This document shows, one piece after another, positions 43,691 through 52,323 of a stretch of DNA of 64,000 bases. How positions within the stretch are numbered: the stretch's first letter is position 1; each line of letters starts with the position of its first letter. The notes beneath the pieces are model-generated. The model made no database searches, was not told where the DNA came from, and saw only the letters and a list, made by a program, of their open reading frames with translations. Made by a program: the position numbers and the translations under genes. This stretch comes from Burkholderia sp. GAS332 (lineage in GTDB: Bacteria > Pseudomonadota > Gammaproteobacteria > Burkholderiales > Burkholderiaceae), in assembly GCA_900142905.1 (NCBI GenBank), contig FSRV01000001.1:1922001-1986000 (forward strand), given 5' to 3'.

Positions 43691-44839
43691 TCAGAACTTC
43701 TGAACCAGCGCGACGCGACCGACAAACTGGTTCTTGCTCGTTGACGGGCCGTCCGAACCGACGATTTGCGGCTGATCGAGACCGGTGCCGGTGTTCGAGT
43801 TCGCGTGCTGCCACGCGCCCTGCACGTAGACCGATGTGCGCTTGCTGAGGCTGTAGTCCGCCATCAGAGCAAGCTGAATCCAGTTGGCAGTGGAGTCGCC
43901 GCTGGCCCCGTTGAAATGAGCGTTCGTATACGCGGCCGAACCGGCCAGGAAAAAGTCCGGACGCACGAAATACTGACCGTTCAGTTCGAAGTTGTTGAAC
44001 TTCCACGAATCCCAGCCGGTGCCGATGTCAGACACGTAAGCGTTCGCGATCGGGCTGTACACGTCGGTGTGCGAATACGCGAACGCGACGTTCGAGCTGT
44101 CCGCGAATGTCCACTTGACGCCTGCGTCGATGTTCTGCTGCGACGTTGCGGTGAACACAGCGTCGCTGGTCAGCGCGCCGCTCTGATTCGGGGCCTCGGC
44201 ACCGCCGTTGTTTGTTTTCATGTATGCGGCTGCAGCGGAGAAGCCGCCTATCGTATAGCTCAGCGCGGTGCTGTAGTTGCGGTTGTTCGCGAAGCCTGAC
44301 GTGTTGCTGAAACCGTACGTCGCTTCGGCCTGCAGGCCGGCGAGCACTGGCGACACGTACTTGACTGTGTTGTTCGGGCGGAAGTCGGAGTCGGCGTTGT
44401 CGTTGTCGAACGGATGCGCAGCGAAGTCGCCGATCGCGCCTCCGGCTCCGGTGAACGGGCTCCATAGGTCGACGGTCGCGTCGTTCTGGCGACCCAGCGT
44501 CAGCGTGCCCGCCTGCGTCGACGCGAGACCGACGTACGCGCCACGGCCGAACAGGCGGCCGCCTTCGTTCAACTGGCCGTTATCGCCGTTGAAGCCGTTT
44601 TCCAACGTGAATAACGCGCTCAGGCCACCGCCGAGATCCTCGGTCCCCTTCATCCCGAACGACGATTCCTGCGTGTCGCCGCTGACCATCGCGAATGCGT
44701 GATTCCCGTGGGCGTTCGACGTGAAGTTCACGCCCATGTCCATCGCGCCGTACAGCGTCACGCTGCTCTGCGCATACGATGTGCCGGCCGTGAGCGATGC
44801 CGCCAAGGCGACTGCCGCCGCGAGATAAGTCTTCTTCAT
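43691..44839 (-). CDS. Trimeric outer-membrane porin (second)
   Basis: 382-residue Burkholderia-type porin. Signal peptide MKKTYLAAAVALAASLTAGTSYA, mature start QSSVTLYGAMDMGVNF, the typical SSFGMKGTEDLGGGLSALFTLENGF and GRLFGRGAYVGLAS strands, and the terminal VGRVALVQKF. It differs strongly in loops from the porin at 21041, so they are paralogues, not a recent duplication. AGGAGGAG precedes the ATG by 6 bp. Substrate range unknown; located between the BamA paralogue and an ABC sugar operon. Confidence 0.9.
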   Translation of the reverse strand: MKKTYLAAAVALAASLTAGTSYAQSSVTLYGAMDMGVNFTSNAHGNHAFAMVSGDTQESSFGMKGTEDLGGGLSALFTLENGFNGDNGQLNEGGRLFGRGAYVGLASTQAGTLTLGRQNDATVDLWSPFTGAGGAIGDFAAHPFDNDNADSDFRPNNTVKYVSPVLAGLQAEATYGFSNTSGFANNRNYSTALSYTIGGFSAAAAYMKTNNGGAEAPNQSGALTSDAVFTATSQQNIDAGVKWTFADSSNVAFAYSHTDVYSPIANAYVSDIGTGWDSWKFNNFELNGQYFVRPDFFLAGSAAYTNAHFNGASGDSTANWIQLALMADYSLSKRTSVYVQGAWQHANSNTGTGLDQPQIVGSDGPSTSKNQFVGRVALVQKF

Positions 44840-45184
44840 GCGTTACTCCTCCTGTTTAACTGTCCCCGGCAACGTCCACGGCGCCAACGCCGGGAGATCG
44901 ACCGCTTTGATTGAAATGTCACTGCAAACTTGTTGTCGAATATTGCGGCGTCGACACGCCAATTCCTCCGCGAGTAGAGCAGGGAGATTGCGGCGACGAC
45001 CGCCGCAATCGTGCGTCGCCGTCGACGACTTACGGCATGCCCCAAAGGTAAAGGCGATGAACTCTCGCCACCATTAGGCAGATTAGTTCAACGAAATTAT
45101 TGACATCGATGAACTACCTTTAATCAAGGGCAGGTCATCATCGGGGGAAACAATCGACGTCTGGTATGTCGCCCCCTTCCTAAG

Positions 45185-45302
45185 TTAGAGGCCGGTTCAA
45201 AGAACCCGTGAGGGTTTGTTTGCTTGCCCCGCAAACTTAGCCTTGGTTGTCTCAACAACCGAACCCAAGGATAGAAGGCAAGCTTTTCGAACTGGCCTCT
45301 AA
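45185..45302 (+). other. 118-nt structured element (candidate ncRNA or mobile hairpin repeat)
   Basis: Outer arms TTAGAGGCCGGTTC (45185-45198) and GAACTGGCCTCTAA (45289-45302) pair along all 14 positions, one of them as G-U in RNA. Inside: AACCC-GTGA-GGGTT (45203-45216), a perfect 5-bp stem closed by a GNRA-type tetraloop; GCTTGCC (45222-45228) pairing with GGCAAGC (45277-45283); and CCTTGG/CCAAGG (45241-45246 / 45265-45270), with the alternative hairpin GTTTGC/GCAAAC also possible. This nested design is not expected by chance. It could be a structured RNA or the folded form of a repeat element. Confidence 0.55.
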
Positions 45303-45346
45303 ACAAGATCAACGGACGTCACAATATCAGTCAAAAAAATCCAAAT

Positions 45347-45364
45347 CAATCAAAATTGTGATTG
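45347..45364. promoter_or_regulatory. 18-bp palindrome CAATCA-N6-TGATTG
   Basis: Perfect 6-bp arms (45347-45352, 45359-45364) around AAATTG, in AT-rich DNA 380 bp before the ABC operon. Possible regulator site; the binding protein is unknown. Confidence 0.3.
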
Positions 45365-45650
45365 TTAATGGAGTGAAAGCTTGCTGTTTGTGAGCGGCAC
45401 CGATGCCTCGTGCCCGAAACGCTCGTAGTCTCACGGCGAAGTCGGTCGTCAACGCGACGGAAAACAGTTCCATATCGACCGGCGAGCACGTCAAACGTGT
45501 CCCTGGCGTCCCCGGCGGTCTCTGTCATGGCGGGGCGCTCGTCTCGCGCCACTCGGCCGCGCGGCCACTGTCGCATGGGCCGTCGGTCACTTACGCCGTT
45601 TCGCTTTGAACCTTACGCAGCGCAGACAACTTTGTCACAGACGCCTTGCG

Positions 45651-45670
45651 TCAAAATAGGTCAAAATAAT
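45651..45670. promoter_or_regulatory. Tandem TCAAAATA repeats upstream of the sugar ABC operon
   Basis: TCAAAATAGG is followed directly by TCAAAATAAT, 73 bp before the first gene of the operon. DeoR-family regulators often bind short tandem direct repeats, so this is a candidate site for the DeoR protein encoded at 52324. Confidence 0.4.
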
Positions 45671-45742
45671 GATTGAAGTTGATTTTTTTAGCGTGTATCT
45701 TTCCCTTCCATCAACTCACCAACCCGTACAGGAGACAGCAAG

Positions 45743-47008
45743 ATGAAAAGAAAAACGCTTATGGCGGCCGCCGCGGCCATCGTGCTTTCCGCCGCTCTGC
45801 CGGCCGGCGCTCAGGCGGCAGTGCCGCTGACAGGAGAGACGGTTACCGTTTTGCTCCCGCCGTGGGCGACGTTACCGAAAGACATGACAGATCGTTTTAC
45901 TGCGCAGACTGGCATCAAGCTGAGTCTGCAAACGCTGGGCTGGGACGAGATTCGAACGAAAATTATTACCGCGTCAATCGCGGGCAGCCCGCCTGCTGAT
46001 GTCACAGAAATCGACTGGTCGTGGGTGGGCCAATTTGGTTCGTCGGGTTGGTATGCCCCTTTGAATACCTCTGTTGATGCGGCAACGACCAAGGACTTGC
46101 CTGCAACCTCAATTTTCACGTACGACAAGAAATTGATCGGCATTCCTTATAACAATGATTATCGCCTTCTCATCTTCAATCGCCAGCAGCTGAGCGCGGC
46201 CGGTATTGCCCAGCCGCCGAAAACGTTGGCCGAATTGCTTGCCGACGCCAAGACCATTAAAGAAAAAGGTGTCGCCAAGTTCCCGATTGCGCTCCCGTTC
46301 TCGGCGACAGAAGGCACCTCGACTGCCTGGTACTTGCTCACCAAGGCCTTTGGTGGGGACCTTTTTGATAACAATCTCAAGCCATTGTTCACGTCCCCCG
46401 ACTCTGCTGGCTACAAAGCCCTGGCATGGGAAATTGACGCGCTCAAGGATGGGCTTGTCGATCCTGCGTCGACGGGCCTGAAGGACGTCGAGGTTCAGGA
46501 GCTCTTCAAAAATGGGCAGGCGAGCTTTGACGTTGCGGGCTGGGCCGGGAATCTCTCCGTCTACACGGATCCGTCGAAGTCGAAGGTGGCGAGCGCAGCC
46601 GAAGGCGCGCTGATGCCTACGGTGTCCGGAAAAACCCGGACGTTTGGGTTGCCGGAGGCGGTCGGCATTCCGGCGGCGTCGACGCACAAGAAAGCGGCTG
46701 AAGTCTTCATTCACTGGTTCGTGGCGCCCGAGAACCAGATGGAAAGCTACACGGCTCTTGGAAACCTGCCGACCCGTACCAGCGTGCTGAAATCGCTCGA
46801 TGACAGCGGCAAGCTCGCCAGCGGAAAGGCACTCCTTGCCCAGGCCGCCGTCGTCGAACCGCTTTTCAAACAGGGAACGCCCGGGTGGTATCCGCAGTTT
46901 AGTAGCGCGGTTTCCACTGCGATCAATCAAGCCGCAAAAGGGCAGCTCACTGTCGATGCCGCCATCAAGCAAATTGCTGCTCAAACGGCTGCAGCCGAAC
47001 AGCAGTGA
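45743..47008 (+). CDS. Sugar ABC transporter substrate-binding protein
   Basis: 421-residue family-1 extracellular solute-binding protein. Signal peptide MKRKTLMAAAAAIVLSAALPAGAQA, then the two-lobe fold with VTVLLPPWATLPKDMTDRFTAQTG, AGSPPADVTEIDWSWVGQFGSSGWYAPL, IGIPYNNDYRLLIFNRQQLSAAG, and VFIHWFVAPENQ. It captures a sugar in the periplasm for the permeases encoded next. AGGAG lies 9 bp upstream of the ATG. The operon's other genes suggest an amino sugar or related hexose as ligand. Confidence 0.9.
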   Translation: MKRKTLMAAAAAIVLSAALPAGAQAAVPLTGETVTVLLPPWATLPKDMTDRFTAQTGIKLSLQTLGWDEIRTKIITASIAGSPPADVTEIDWSWVGQFGSSGWYAPLNTSVDAATTKDLPATSIFTYDKKLIGIPYNNDYRLLIFNRQQLSAAGIAQPPKTLAELLADAKTIKEKGVAKFPIALPFSATEGTSTAWYLLTKAFGGDLFDNNLKPLFTSPDSAGYKALAWEIDALKDGLVDPASTGLKDVEVQELFKNGQASFDVAGWAGNLSVYTDPSKSKVASAAEGALMPTVSGKTRTFGLPEAVGIPAASTHKKAAEVFIHWFVAPENQMESYTALGNLPTRTSVLKSLDDSGKLASGKALLAQAAVVEPLFKQGTPGWYPQFSSAVSTAINQAAKGQLTVDAAIKQIAAQTAAAEQQ

Positions 47009-47031
47009 GTTGATCGCTTAGGAAAAGAGCC

Positions 47032-47961
47032 ATGACCTCCGAAGTCGTAACCGCCGAGACTGCCCCATTAAATGTTGATAAGCGTTCGACCTTCAACGGC
47101 GAACGCTGGTTAGGTTTAGCCTTCGCGGCGCCTATCGTCCTCATTATGGGACTGTTGGTCCTCGGTCCCGTTTTAGTCACTCTGTGGGACAGCTTGCACA
47201 GGGTTGACCCCATGCGGCCTGGAACGCCGTTCATCGGCCTCGCGAATTACTGGGCATTGATGAGCGACCCCAGTGTGCAGCATGCGTGGGTGAATACGAT
47301 GGAATATGTCGTATTTGCAGTCGTTCTGGAAACGGTCGGAGGTCTGGCTGCAGCTTTATTGCTGAACAAGATTACCTGGGGGCGACGTTGGCTGCTGGCC
47401 GCCGTGGTTCTGCCGTGGGCGTTGCCGCCAGTAGTCAACGCGATCGTGTGGTCGTGGATTTACAACCCGAGCTATGGTCTTCTCAACGGGGTTCTGCAAT
47501 CCGTTGGCCTTATCGGTTCGTATCACGTCTGGTTCAATGACCGCACCACCGCATTGCTACTTGTGGCACTCGTTCACGTTTGGCGCATGCTGCCGCTAAC
47601 GGCGGTCATCTTGCTGGCTGCATTGCAGAGCATCCCCGCAGAACTCTATCAGGCGGCGCGTCTCGATGGCGCTGGTCCAGTTCGCATGTTTTCTAAAGTG
47701 ACCTTGCCGCTGATTTCAGGTGGACTCGCTATCGCGCTGAGTCAATCGACCGTATTCGCATTCAATCTGTTCGACGAAGCATGGATCCTGAATGGATCAA
47801 GTCTGGACACTCGCCCGGTCCTTGTTCAGGTCTACATGTCCGCTTTCCAGGACCTCCGCTTTTCGTACGGCATGGCGCTATCGGTTCTCGTCATGTTTGC
47901 TTCCCTGTTGATCTCGCTTGTTTATGTTTTGCGCGTCTATCGCGAAACGAGGTACGACTAA
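47032..47961 (+). CDS. Sugar ABC transporter permease, MalF/UgpA type
   Basis: 309-residue membrane subunit with six helices. N-terminal helix LGLAFAAPIVLIMGLLVLGPVLVTLWDSL (~residues 25-53) and the ABC permease loop EAA-like motif ELYQAARLDGAGPVRMFSKVTLPLISGG (~203-230), which contacts the ATPase. It starts 23 bp after the binding-protein gene and its TAA shares one base with the next ATG. Confidence 0.9.
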   Translation: MTSEVVTAETAPLNVDKRSTFNGERWLGLAFAAPIVLIMGLLVLGPVLVTLWDSLHRVDPMRPGTPFIGLANYWALMSDPSVQHAWVNTMEYVVFAVVLETVGGLAAALLLNKITWGRRWLLAAVVLPWALPPVVNAIVWSWIYNPSYGLLNGVLQSVGLIGSYHVWFNDRTTALLLVALVHVWRMLPLTAVILLAALQSIPAELYQAARLDGAGPVRMFSKVTLPLISGGLAIALSQSTVFAFNLFDEAWILNGSSLDTRPVLVQVYMSAFQDLRFSYGMALSVLVMFASLLISLVYVLRVYRETRYD

Positions 47962-48827
47962 TGCACCGCTCGCTCCTCTCCCGCTTCGGCTTGCTGATTT
48001 GCGCGAGCGTTTTGTTGATATGGTCGCTAGGACCGGTGTATTGGGCGCTTGTCACAAGCTTTACTGCACCGACAGACCTGGTATCGGCGTCGCCGCACTT
48101 CTTTCCTCCGCATGTGACGTTTGAACACTATCGCGAGCTTCTTGGCGCAACCAGTTCGTTTCAAGGAAGCGCGGTGCAGTCAGTGTGGCCGCAGTTCAGT
48201 CGGGCGCTTGTCAATAGTCTGGTGACGTCCCTCCTGGCAACGTTCGTCACCGTCGCGCTTGCTGCGGTTGGGGCTTACGCGTTTGTTCGTCTCAAGTTCC
48301 CAGGTCGAAATGTCATTTTCGTACTGGTAGTCGCGTCCCTGGCTATTCCGGCCTACACGGTCATGATTCCGCTTTACAGGCTTATGGTGTCGTTAAAGCT
48401 TATCGATACCTACTTTGGCGTCACGATGATTTATGTGTCGGCGTTTTTGCCGCTTGCGCTATGGCTGATGCGAAGCGTGTACCAATCGCTGCCATTGTCG
48501 TTGGAGGAGGCCGCCTGGATGGACGGCGCGGGTCGTACGTACACGCTCTTCAGGATCGTCCTTCCTCTGGCCGCGCCCGGATTGATAGCCAGTGCGATTC
48601 TCACGTTCCTGAGTGCCTGGGGGCAGTTCATGATTCCGTTGGTTTTTTCGCCGACTCTCGCGACCAAGCCGCTGACCGTCCTCATTCCGGAATTCGTCAG
48701 TCGCAACTATGTGGACTACGGACTGATGAATGCGGCCGGCATTCTCGCCATCATTCCTCCGATCATCGTTGTGCTTTTTTTGAATCGCTACCTTGTCCAG
48801 GGTCTCATGGCCGGATCCGGCAAGTAG
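47961..48827 (+). CDS. Sugar ABC transporter permease, MalG/UgpE type
   Basis: 288-residue partner permease with six helices (FGLLICASVLLIWSLGPVYWALVTSF at the start) and the EAA loop SLEEAAWMDGAGRTYTLFRIVLPLAAPGL (~residues 177-205). The ATG at 47961 overlaps the upstream stop by one base (TAATG), so the longer in-frame extension into the MalF gene is rejected. Together with the MalF-type subunit it forms the channel. Confidence 0.9.
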   Translation: MHRSLLSRFGLLICASVLLIWSLGPVYWALVTSFTAPTDLVSASPHFFPPHVTFEHYRELLGATSSFQGSAVQSVWPQFSRALVNSLVTSLLATFVTVALAAVGAYAFVRLKFPGRNVIFVLVVASLAIPAYTVMIPLYRLMVSLKLIDTYFGVTMIYVSAFLPLALWLMRSVYQSLPLSLEEAAWMDGAGRTYTLFRIVLPLAAPGLIASAILTFLSAWGQFMIPLVFSPTLATKPLTVLIPEFVSRNYVDYGLMNAAGILAIIPPIIVVLFLNRYLVQGLMAGSGK

Positions 48828-48854
48828 CGTCTCTTTGCAAAAAGGAATTAACCC

Positions 48855-49805
48855 ATGAATGTGACCGAACGCGTTATCCAAGAGCAGTTCCAGTTCTGGC
48901 CGGCGGCACTTGCCACGCCGTCTCTTGAGAAAACCGACAGTAAGTTCGTTATCGTCGGCTGTGGCACTTCGTACCATCTCGCTCAAAGCATTGCCGCCTC
49001 GTTTAGTCTGCGCGGGTTGAACGCGATCGCTGTGCCCGGAGGAGAGTGGGCGCGGCGCCGGCGCGCCTATGTTGCGAGCGATGCGAATGTTCACGTCATT
49101 GCGCTGTCGCGAAGCGGCGAGTCGACCGAGACGGTGCAGGCGCTTGAAGTCAGCCGGGCCGCCGGTTTTAAGACGACTGCGATCACGTGCGAAGCCAACA
49201 GCAGCGTAACCCGCCATGCAGACTCGGTTGTCTTTGCAAAGACACATCCGGGCGAAGGCATCGTGATGACGTCCTCGGCTAGCTTGATGTTGATAATGGG
49301 CTTGCGCCTCGCGGGCGTGACGCTCGAGGGTAGCCTCGTGAACGACGCCCGGGTGACGATGGGAAAAGTGGACACAGCGCTTCACGGCGCCCTCGCGGAA
49401 CGATCCCACTTCGTTTATCTGGGCGCGGGTCCATTGTATGGAATCGCCGGTGAAGGAAGCATCAAAGTGCAAGAGATGAGTCTGAGCTACGCCCATACTT
49501 ATCACACCATGGAGTACCGACATGGGCCTGTCAGCCTTGTGGATGACAAGACGCTAGCCGTTCTGCTTTACAGCTCCGACACCCGTGAAGAGGAGGCAAA
49601 GCTGGCGGCGGAGTTGACTGAGAAGGGGGCGTTGGTCTTGGGTTTCGGCGGACCTGGCCATATAGAAATCGAACTCCCGGGGTTGGCAGAAAGCCGGTCA
49701 ATCATGGTTCTTCCTGCCCTTCAGATTTTGGGTGAGCGAGTCGCCGAGTTGCGTGGCCTCGATACAACCGCCCCGCGTCATCTGAACAAGGTCGTCACGC
49801 TATAA
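48855..49805 (+). CDS. agaS: SIS-domain sugar isomerase/deaminase (AgaS-like)
   Basis: 316-residue protein with two SIS domains, like the isomerase half of GlmS and like AgaS. First domain: KFVIVGCGTSYHLAQSIAASF (~residues 29-49) and VIALSRSGESTETVQALEVSRAAG (~76-99); second: HFVYLGAGPLYGIAGEGSIKVQEMS (~180-204) and AHTYHTMEYRHGPVSLVDD, with the His of the HGP motif. It probably isomerises and deaminates an amino-sugar phosphate, for example galactosamine-6-phosphate to tagatose-6-phosphate, consistent with the GatZ-like gene two positions downstream. No glutaminase domain. Specificity is inferred from neighbours only. Confidence 0.75.
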   Translation: MNVTERVIQEQFQFWPAALATPSLEKTDSKFVIVGCGTSYHLAQSIAASFSLRGLNAIAVPGGEWARRRRAYVASDANVHVIALSRSGESTETVQALEVSRAAGFKTTAITCEANSSVTRHADSVVFAKTHPGEGIVMTSSASLMLIMGLRLAGVTLEGSLVNDARVTMGKVDTALHGALAERSHFVYLGAGPLYGIAGEGSIKVQEMSLSYAHTYHTMEYRHGPVSLVDDKTLAVLLYSSDTREEEAKLAAELTEKGALVLGFGGPGHIEIELPGLAESRSIMVLPALQILGERVAELRGLDTTAPRHLNKVVTL

Positions 49806-49874
49806 CGGCTGCCCGTGGTGGTGTGTTGGTACGCATCCAGGCCGTCATCGAAAAATTTTGAAAGGAGGTGTCTC

Positions 49875-50963
49875 GTGGCAAATGTCGAGATCACCAAGGT
49901 TAAAAAGAGTTATGGAAGCCAGTCGGTCATCGAAAGCGCAAACATTTCGATTCGGGATGGCGAATTCGTGGCACTTGTTGGGGCCTCCGGCAGCGGTAAG
50001 TCGACACTGTTGCGCATGATTGCCGGCCTGGAAAGCATAACGGAGGGAAAGATCTTTATCGGTGGACGGTTGATCAACAATCTTCCGGCCAAGGATCGGG
50101 ACATCGCCATGGTGTTTCAAAACTATGCGCTCTATCCTCATCTGAGCGTAGCGGAAAACATGGGGTTCAGCCTTCAAATTCGCGGAATAGCGAAGGACGC
50201 AATAAAAAAGGCAATTGGCGAAACTGCGGAAATACTCGGGCTTACCCCTTATCTGCATCGGCTTCCCAAGCAATTGTCGGGCGGCCAACGTCAACGCGTC
50301 GCGATGGGGCGCGCGATCGTCCGCAAGCCCCAGGTATTCCTGTTCGACGAACCTTTATCCAACCTGGACGCGCAGCTTCGGGTGCAAATGCGCCAGGAAG
50401 TCAAGTCTCTCCAGCAGCGGCTCGGGACAACCTCGATCTATGTCACGCATGATCAGATTGAGGCGATGACGATGGCTGATCGAATTGTACTGTTGAACCA
50501 CGGTCATATTGAACAGGTGGGCGCTCCGCTCGACCTGTACGATCGCCCGGAAAATCTGTTTGTTGCCCGATTCATTGGCTCTCCCGCAATGAACCTGATG
50601 GAAGGATCGATCGTGCGGCAGCAGGGGCAAACGCATGTCGACATTGGGGATGGCATCACCGTCGCGCTCGGACAGAACGTGCCGGTCGAGTCCGATACCC
50701 AAGTTGTTTGCGGCATTAGACCCGAGCACTTCAATGTCGCCGAAGGAAAGAGTGCGCTAAGCATCAAGGTTTCTGCCATTGAGGCAACCGGGGCGGAGTC
50801 GCATGTGCACGGGGCGATCGGTCGACATCGGGCCACACTGGTCCTTGGAGGACGACAACGTCTCGCGCATAACGGCTCAATCCCCTTGACCGTCGCCGCC
50901 GCCGACATTCACCTGTTTGATCTGAAAACGGGTCGGCGCTTCGACCTCACACCAGGAATCTAG
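49875..50963 (+). CDS. Sugar ABC transporter ATP-binding protein, MalK/UgpC type
   Basis: 362-residue ATPase. Walker A GASGSGKST (~residues 37-45), Q-loop MVFQNYALYPHLSV, signature LSGGQRQRVAMGRAI (~135-149), Walker B VFLFDEPLSNLDAQLR (~156-171), H-loop YVTHDQIEAM, and a C-terminal OB-fold (TOBE) regulatory domain from ~residue 240. Start is GTG 49875 with AGGAGGTG at 49863-49870; the frame upstream is not credible. It energises the two permeases three genes upstream, from which it is separated by the SIS gene. Confidence 0.92.
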   Translation: MANVEITKVKKSYGSQSVIESANISIRDGEFVALVGASGSGKSTLLRMIAGLESITEGKIFIGGRLINNLPAKDRDIAMVFQNYALYPHLSVAENMGFSLQIRGIAKDAIKKAIGETAEILGLTPYLHRLPKQLSGGQRQRVAMGRAIVRKPQVFLFDEPLSNLDAQLRVQMRQEVKSLQQRLGTTSIYVTHDQIEAMTMADRIVLLNHGHIEQVGAPLDLYDRPENLFVARFIGSPAMNLMEGSIVRQQGQTHVDIGDGITVALGQNVPVESDTQVVCGIRPEHFNVAEGKSALSIKVSAIEATGAESHVHGAIGRHRATLVLGGRQRLAHNGSIPLTVAAADIHLFDLKTGRRFDLTPGI

Positions 50964-50966
50964 GAT

Positions 50967-52244
50967 ATGAAGCGTACTCTGGTGCAATCCATGATGGGGC
51001 AAGCCGACAACGTCGGGCGCTTAGGTTTTTTCTCCATTTGTACAGCGCATTCCGTCGTTATTGAGGCGGCGCTGCGCCATGGCGTTGTTCATGACGTAGA
51101 CGTGCTGATCGAAGCGACGTGCAATCAGGTCAACCAGGAGGGTGGCTATACGGGGATGACCCCAGCCGACTTCCGGCAGTTTGTCGAGCAAATCGCGGTG
51201 AAGGTCGGCTTCAATACCGAACGCCTGATTTTGGGCGGCGACCATTTGGGACCCAGCCCTTGGAAGAAACTTTCGCCTGATGAAGCGATGGCGCGCGCTG
51301 AGGTGATGATTGCCGCCTATGCGCGTGCTGGGTTCCGCAAGTTACACATCGACGCTAGCATGGGTTGTCTCGGCGAGCCTGAGATGCTATCGGACGAGGT
51401 AGTGGCTCAGCGCGCAGTGCGACTTGTTCGATCCGCAGAAGCCGCCGCTTCTCGGGAGACCTTGCCGCTATACGTGATCGGTACCGAGGTTCCTGTACCA
51501 GGCGGGGCGCTTGAGGTCATTGATCGTTTGGAGGTGACACGGCCGTCCGCTGCACAGCGCACGATCGATGTGCATCGCGCAGCGTTTGCACAAGCTGGAC
51601 TCTCCGCGGCTTTCGATAGAGTAATCGGCGTGGTCGTCCAACCGGGTGTCGAATTTGGCCACCAGAACGTCATCAACTATCGCCCGGAGCAAGCACGTGA
51701 TCTCAGCGCGTTGCTTTCAAGGGGACACGGGTACGTCTTCGAGGCCCATTCAACAGATTACCAATCCGCCAGCGCATTGGCTGCACTGGTTCGAGATGGA
51801 TTCGCCATCCTCAAGGTCGGTCCAGGTCTTACCTTTGCCTACCGCGAAGCACTATATGGATTGGACGCGATTGCGCAAGTGCTCGCTCCAGTGCCAGAAT
51901 CGGAAACTTTGGCGGCGTCGATGGAGCGCCTCATGGTAGCGAGGCCAGAACACTGGGAGAAGTACTATCACGGCACCGGAGATGAAATTCGCGTACAACG
52001 ACATTTCAGTTACAGCGATCGTATCCGTTACTATTGGGCATTGCCAGAAGCACAGGCGACCGTGAACGCATTGTTGGAGCGTCTCGACGGCGTGACGATA
52101 CCTGAGACGCTGATTAGCCAATATCTGAGTACGCTGTATCCGGCCGTCCGGTCAGGTGCTATCCATCCGACACCCGCGGCTTTGCTCGAATACGCCGTCA
52201 GCCAGGTGTTCGACATCTACCACAAAGCGGTGATTGGCTCGTAA
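50967..52244 (+). CDS. gatZ: D-tagatose-bisphosphate aldolase non-catalytic subunit, GatZ/KbaZ family
   Basis: 425-residue TIM-barrel protein. Typical family segments: FSICTAHSVVIEAALRHG, LIEATCNQVNQEGGYTGMTP, LGGDHLGPSPWKKL (~residues 90-103), KLHIDASMGCLGEP, GTEVPVPGGA and FEAHSTDYQSASALAALVRDGFAILKVGPGLTFAYREAL. In enteric bacteria it stabilises the class II aldolase GatY/KbaY; in some aga clusters it has been proposed to act as tagatose-6-phosphate kinase. No GatY/KbaY gene is present in this window, so either the aldolase is elsewhere or the protein has another function. Three bp follow the ATPase gene, showing one operon. Confidence 0.85.
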   Translation: MKRTLVQSMMGQADNVGRLGFFSICTAHSVVIEAALRHGVVHDVDVLIEATCNQVNQEGGYTGMTPADFRQFVEQIAVKVGFNTERLILGGDHLGPSPWKKLSPDEAMARAEVMIAAYARAGFRKLHIDASMGCLGEPEMLSDEVVAQRAVRLVRSAEAAASRETLPLYVIGTEVPVPGGALEVIDRLEVTRPSAAQRTIDVHRAAFAQAGLSAAFDRVIGVVVQPGVEFGHQNVINYRPEQARDLSALLSRGHGYVFEAHSTDYQSASALAALVRDGFAILKVGPGLTFAYREALYGLDAIAQVLAPVPESETLAASMERLMVARPEHWEKYYHGTGDEIRVQRHFSYSDRIRYYWALPEAQATVNALLERLDGVTIPETLISQYLSTLYPAVRSGAIHPTPAALLEYAVSQVFDIYHKAVIGS

Positions 52245-52323
52245 AGCGCGCCGGCATCGATAGCGTGGTGAAGTCAGGGTTTAAAAGCTTGCTATTGATG
52301 CTGTCCGTGTATTCCGAGGTGAT

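Larger units (their letters stand above)
44840..45742. other. 903-bp non-coding region before the sugar ABC operon
   Basis: It holds the upstream region of the porin (near 44840-45120), a 118-nt highly structured element (45185-45302), an 18-bp palindrome (45347-45364) and tandem TCAAAATA repeats (45651-45670). No convincing gene: the minus-strand ORF 45312-45124 covers the structured element and is explained by it. Confidence 0.6.

Noticed and set aside
45185..45302. Integron attC site
   Set aside because: The stem is long and attC-like in size, but the outer bases do not give the RYYYAAC / GTTRRRY core sites in the required orientation, and there is no integrase or cassette array.
45124..45312. 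62-codon minus-strand open frame
   Set aside because: It coincides with the 118-nt structured element, whose base pairing explains the sequence better than coding.
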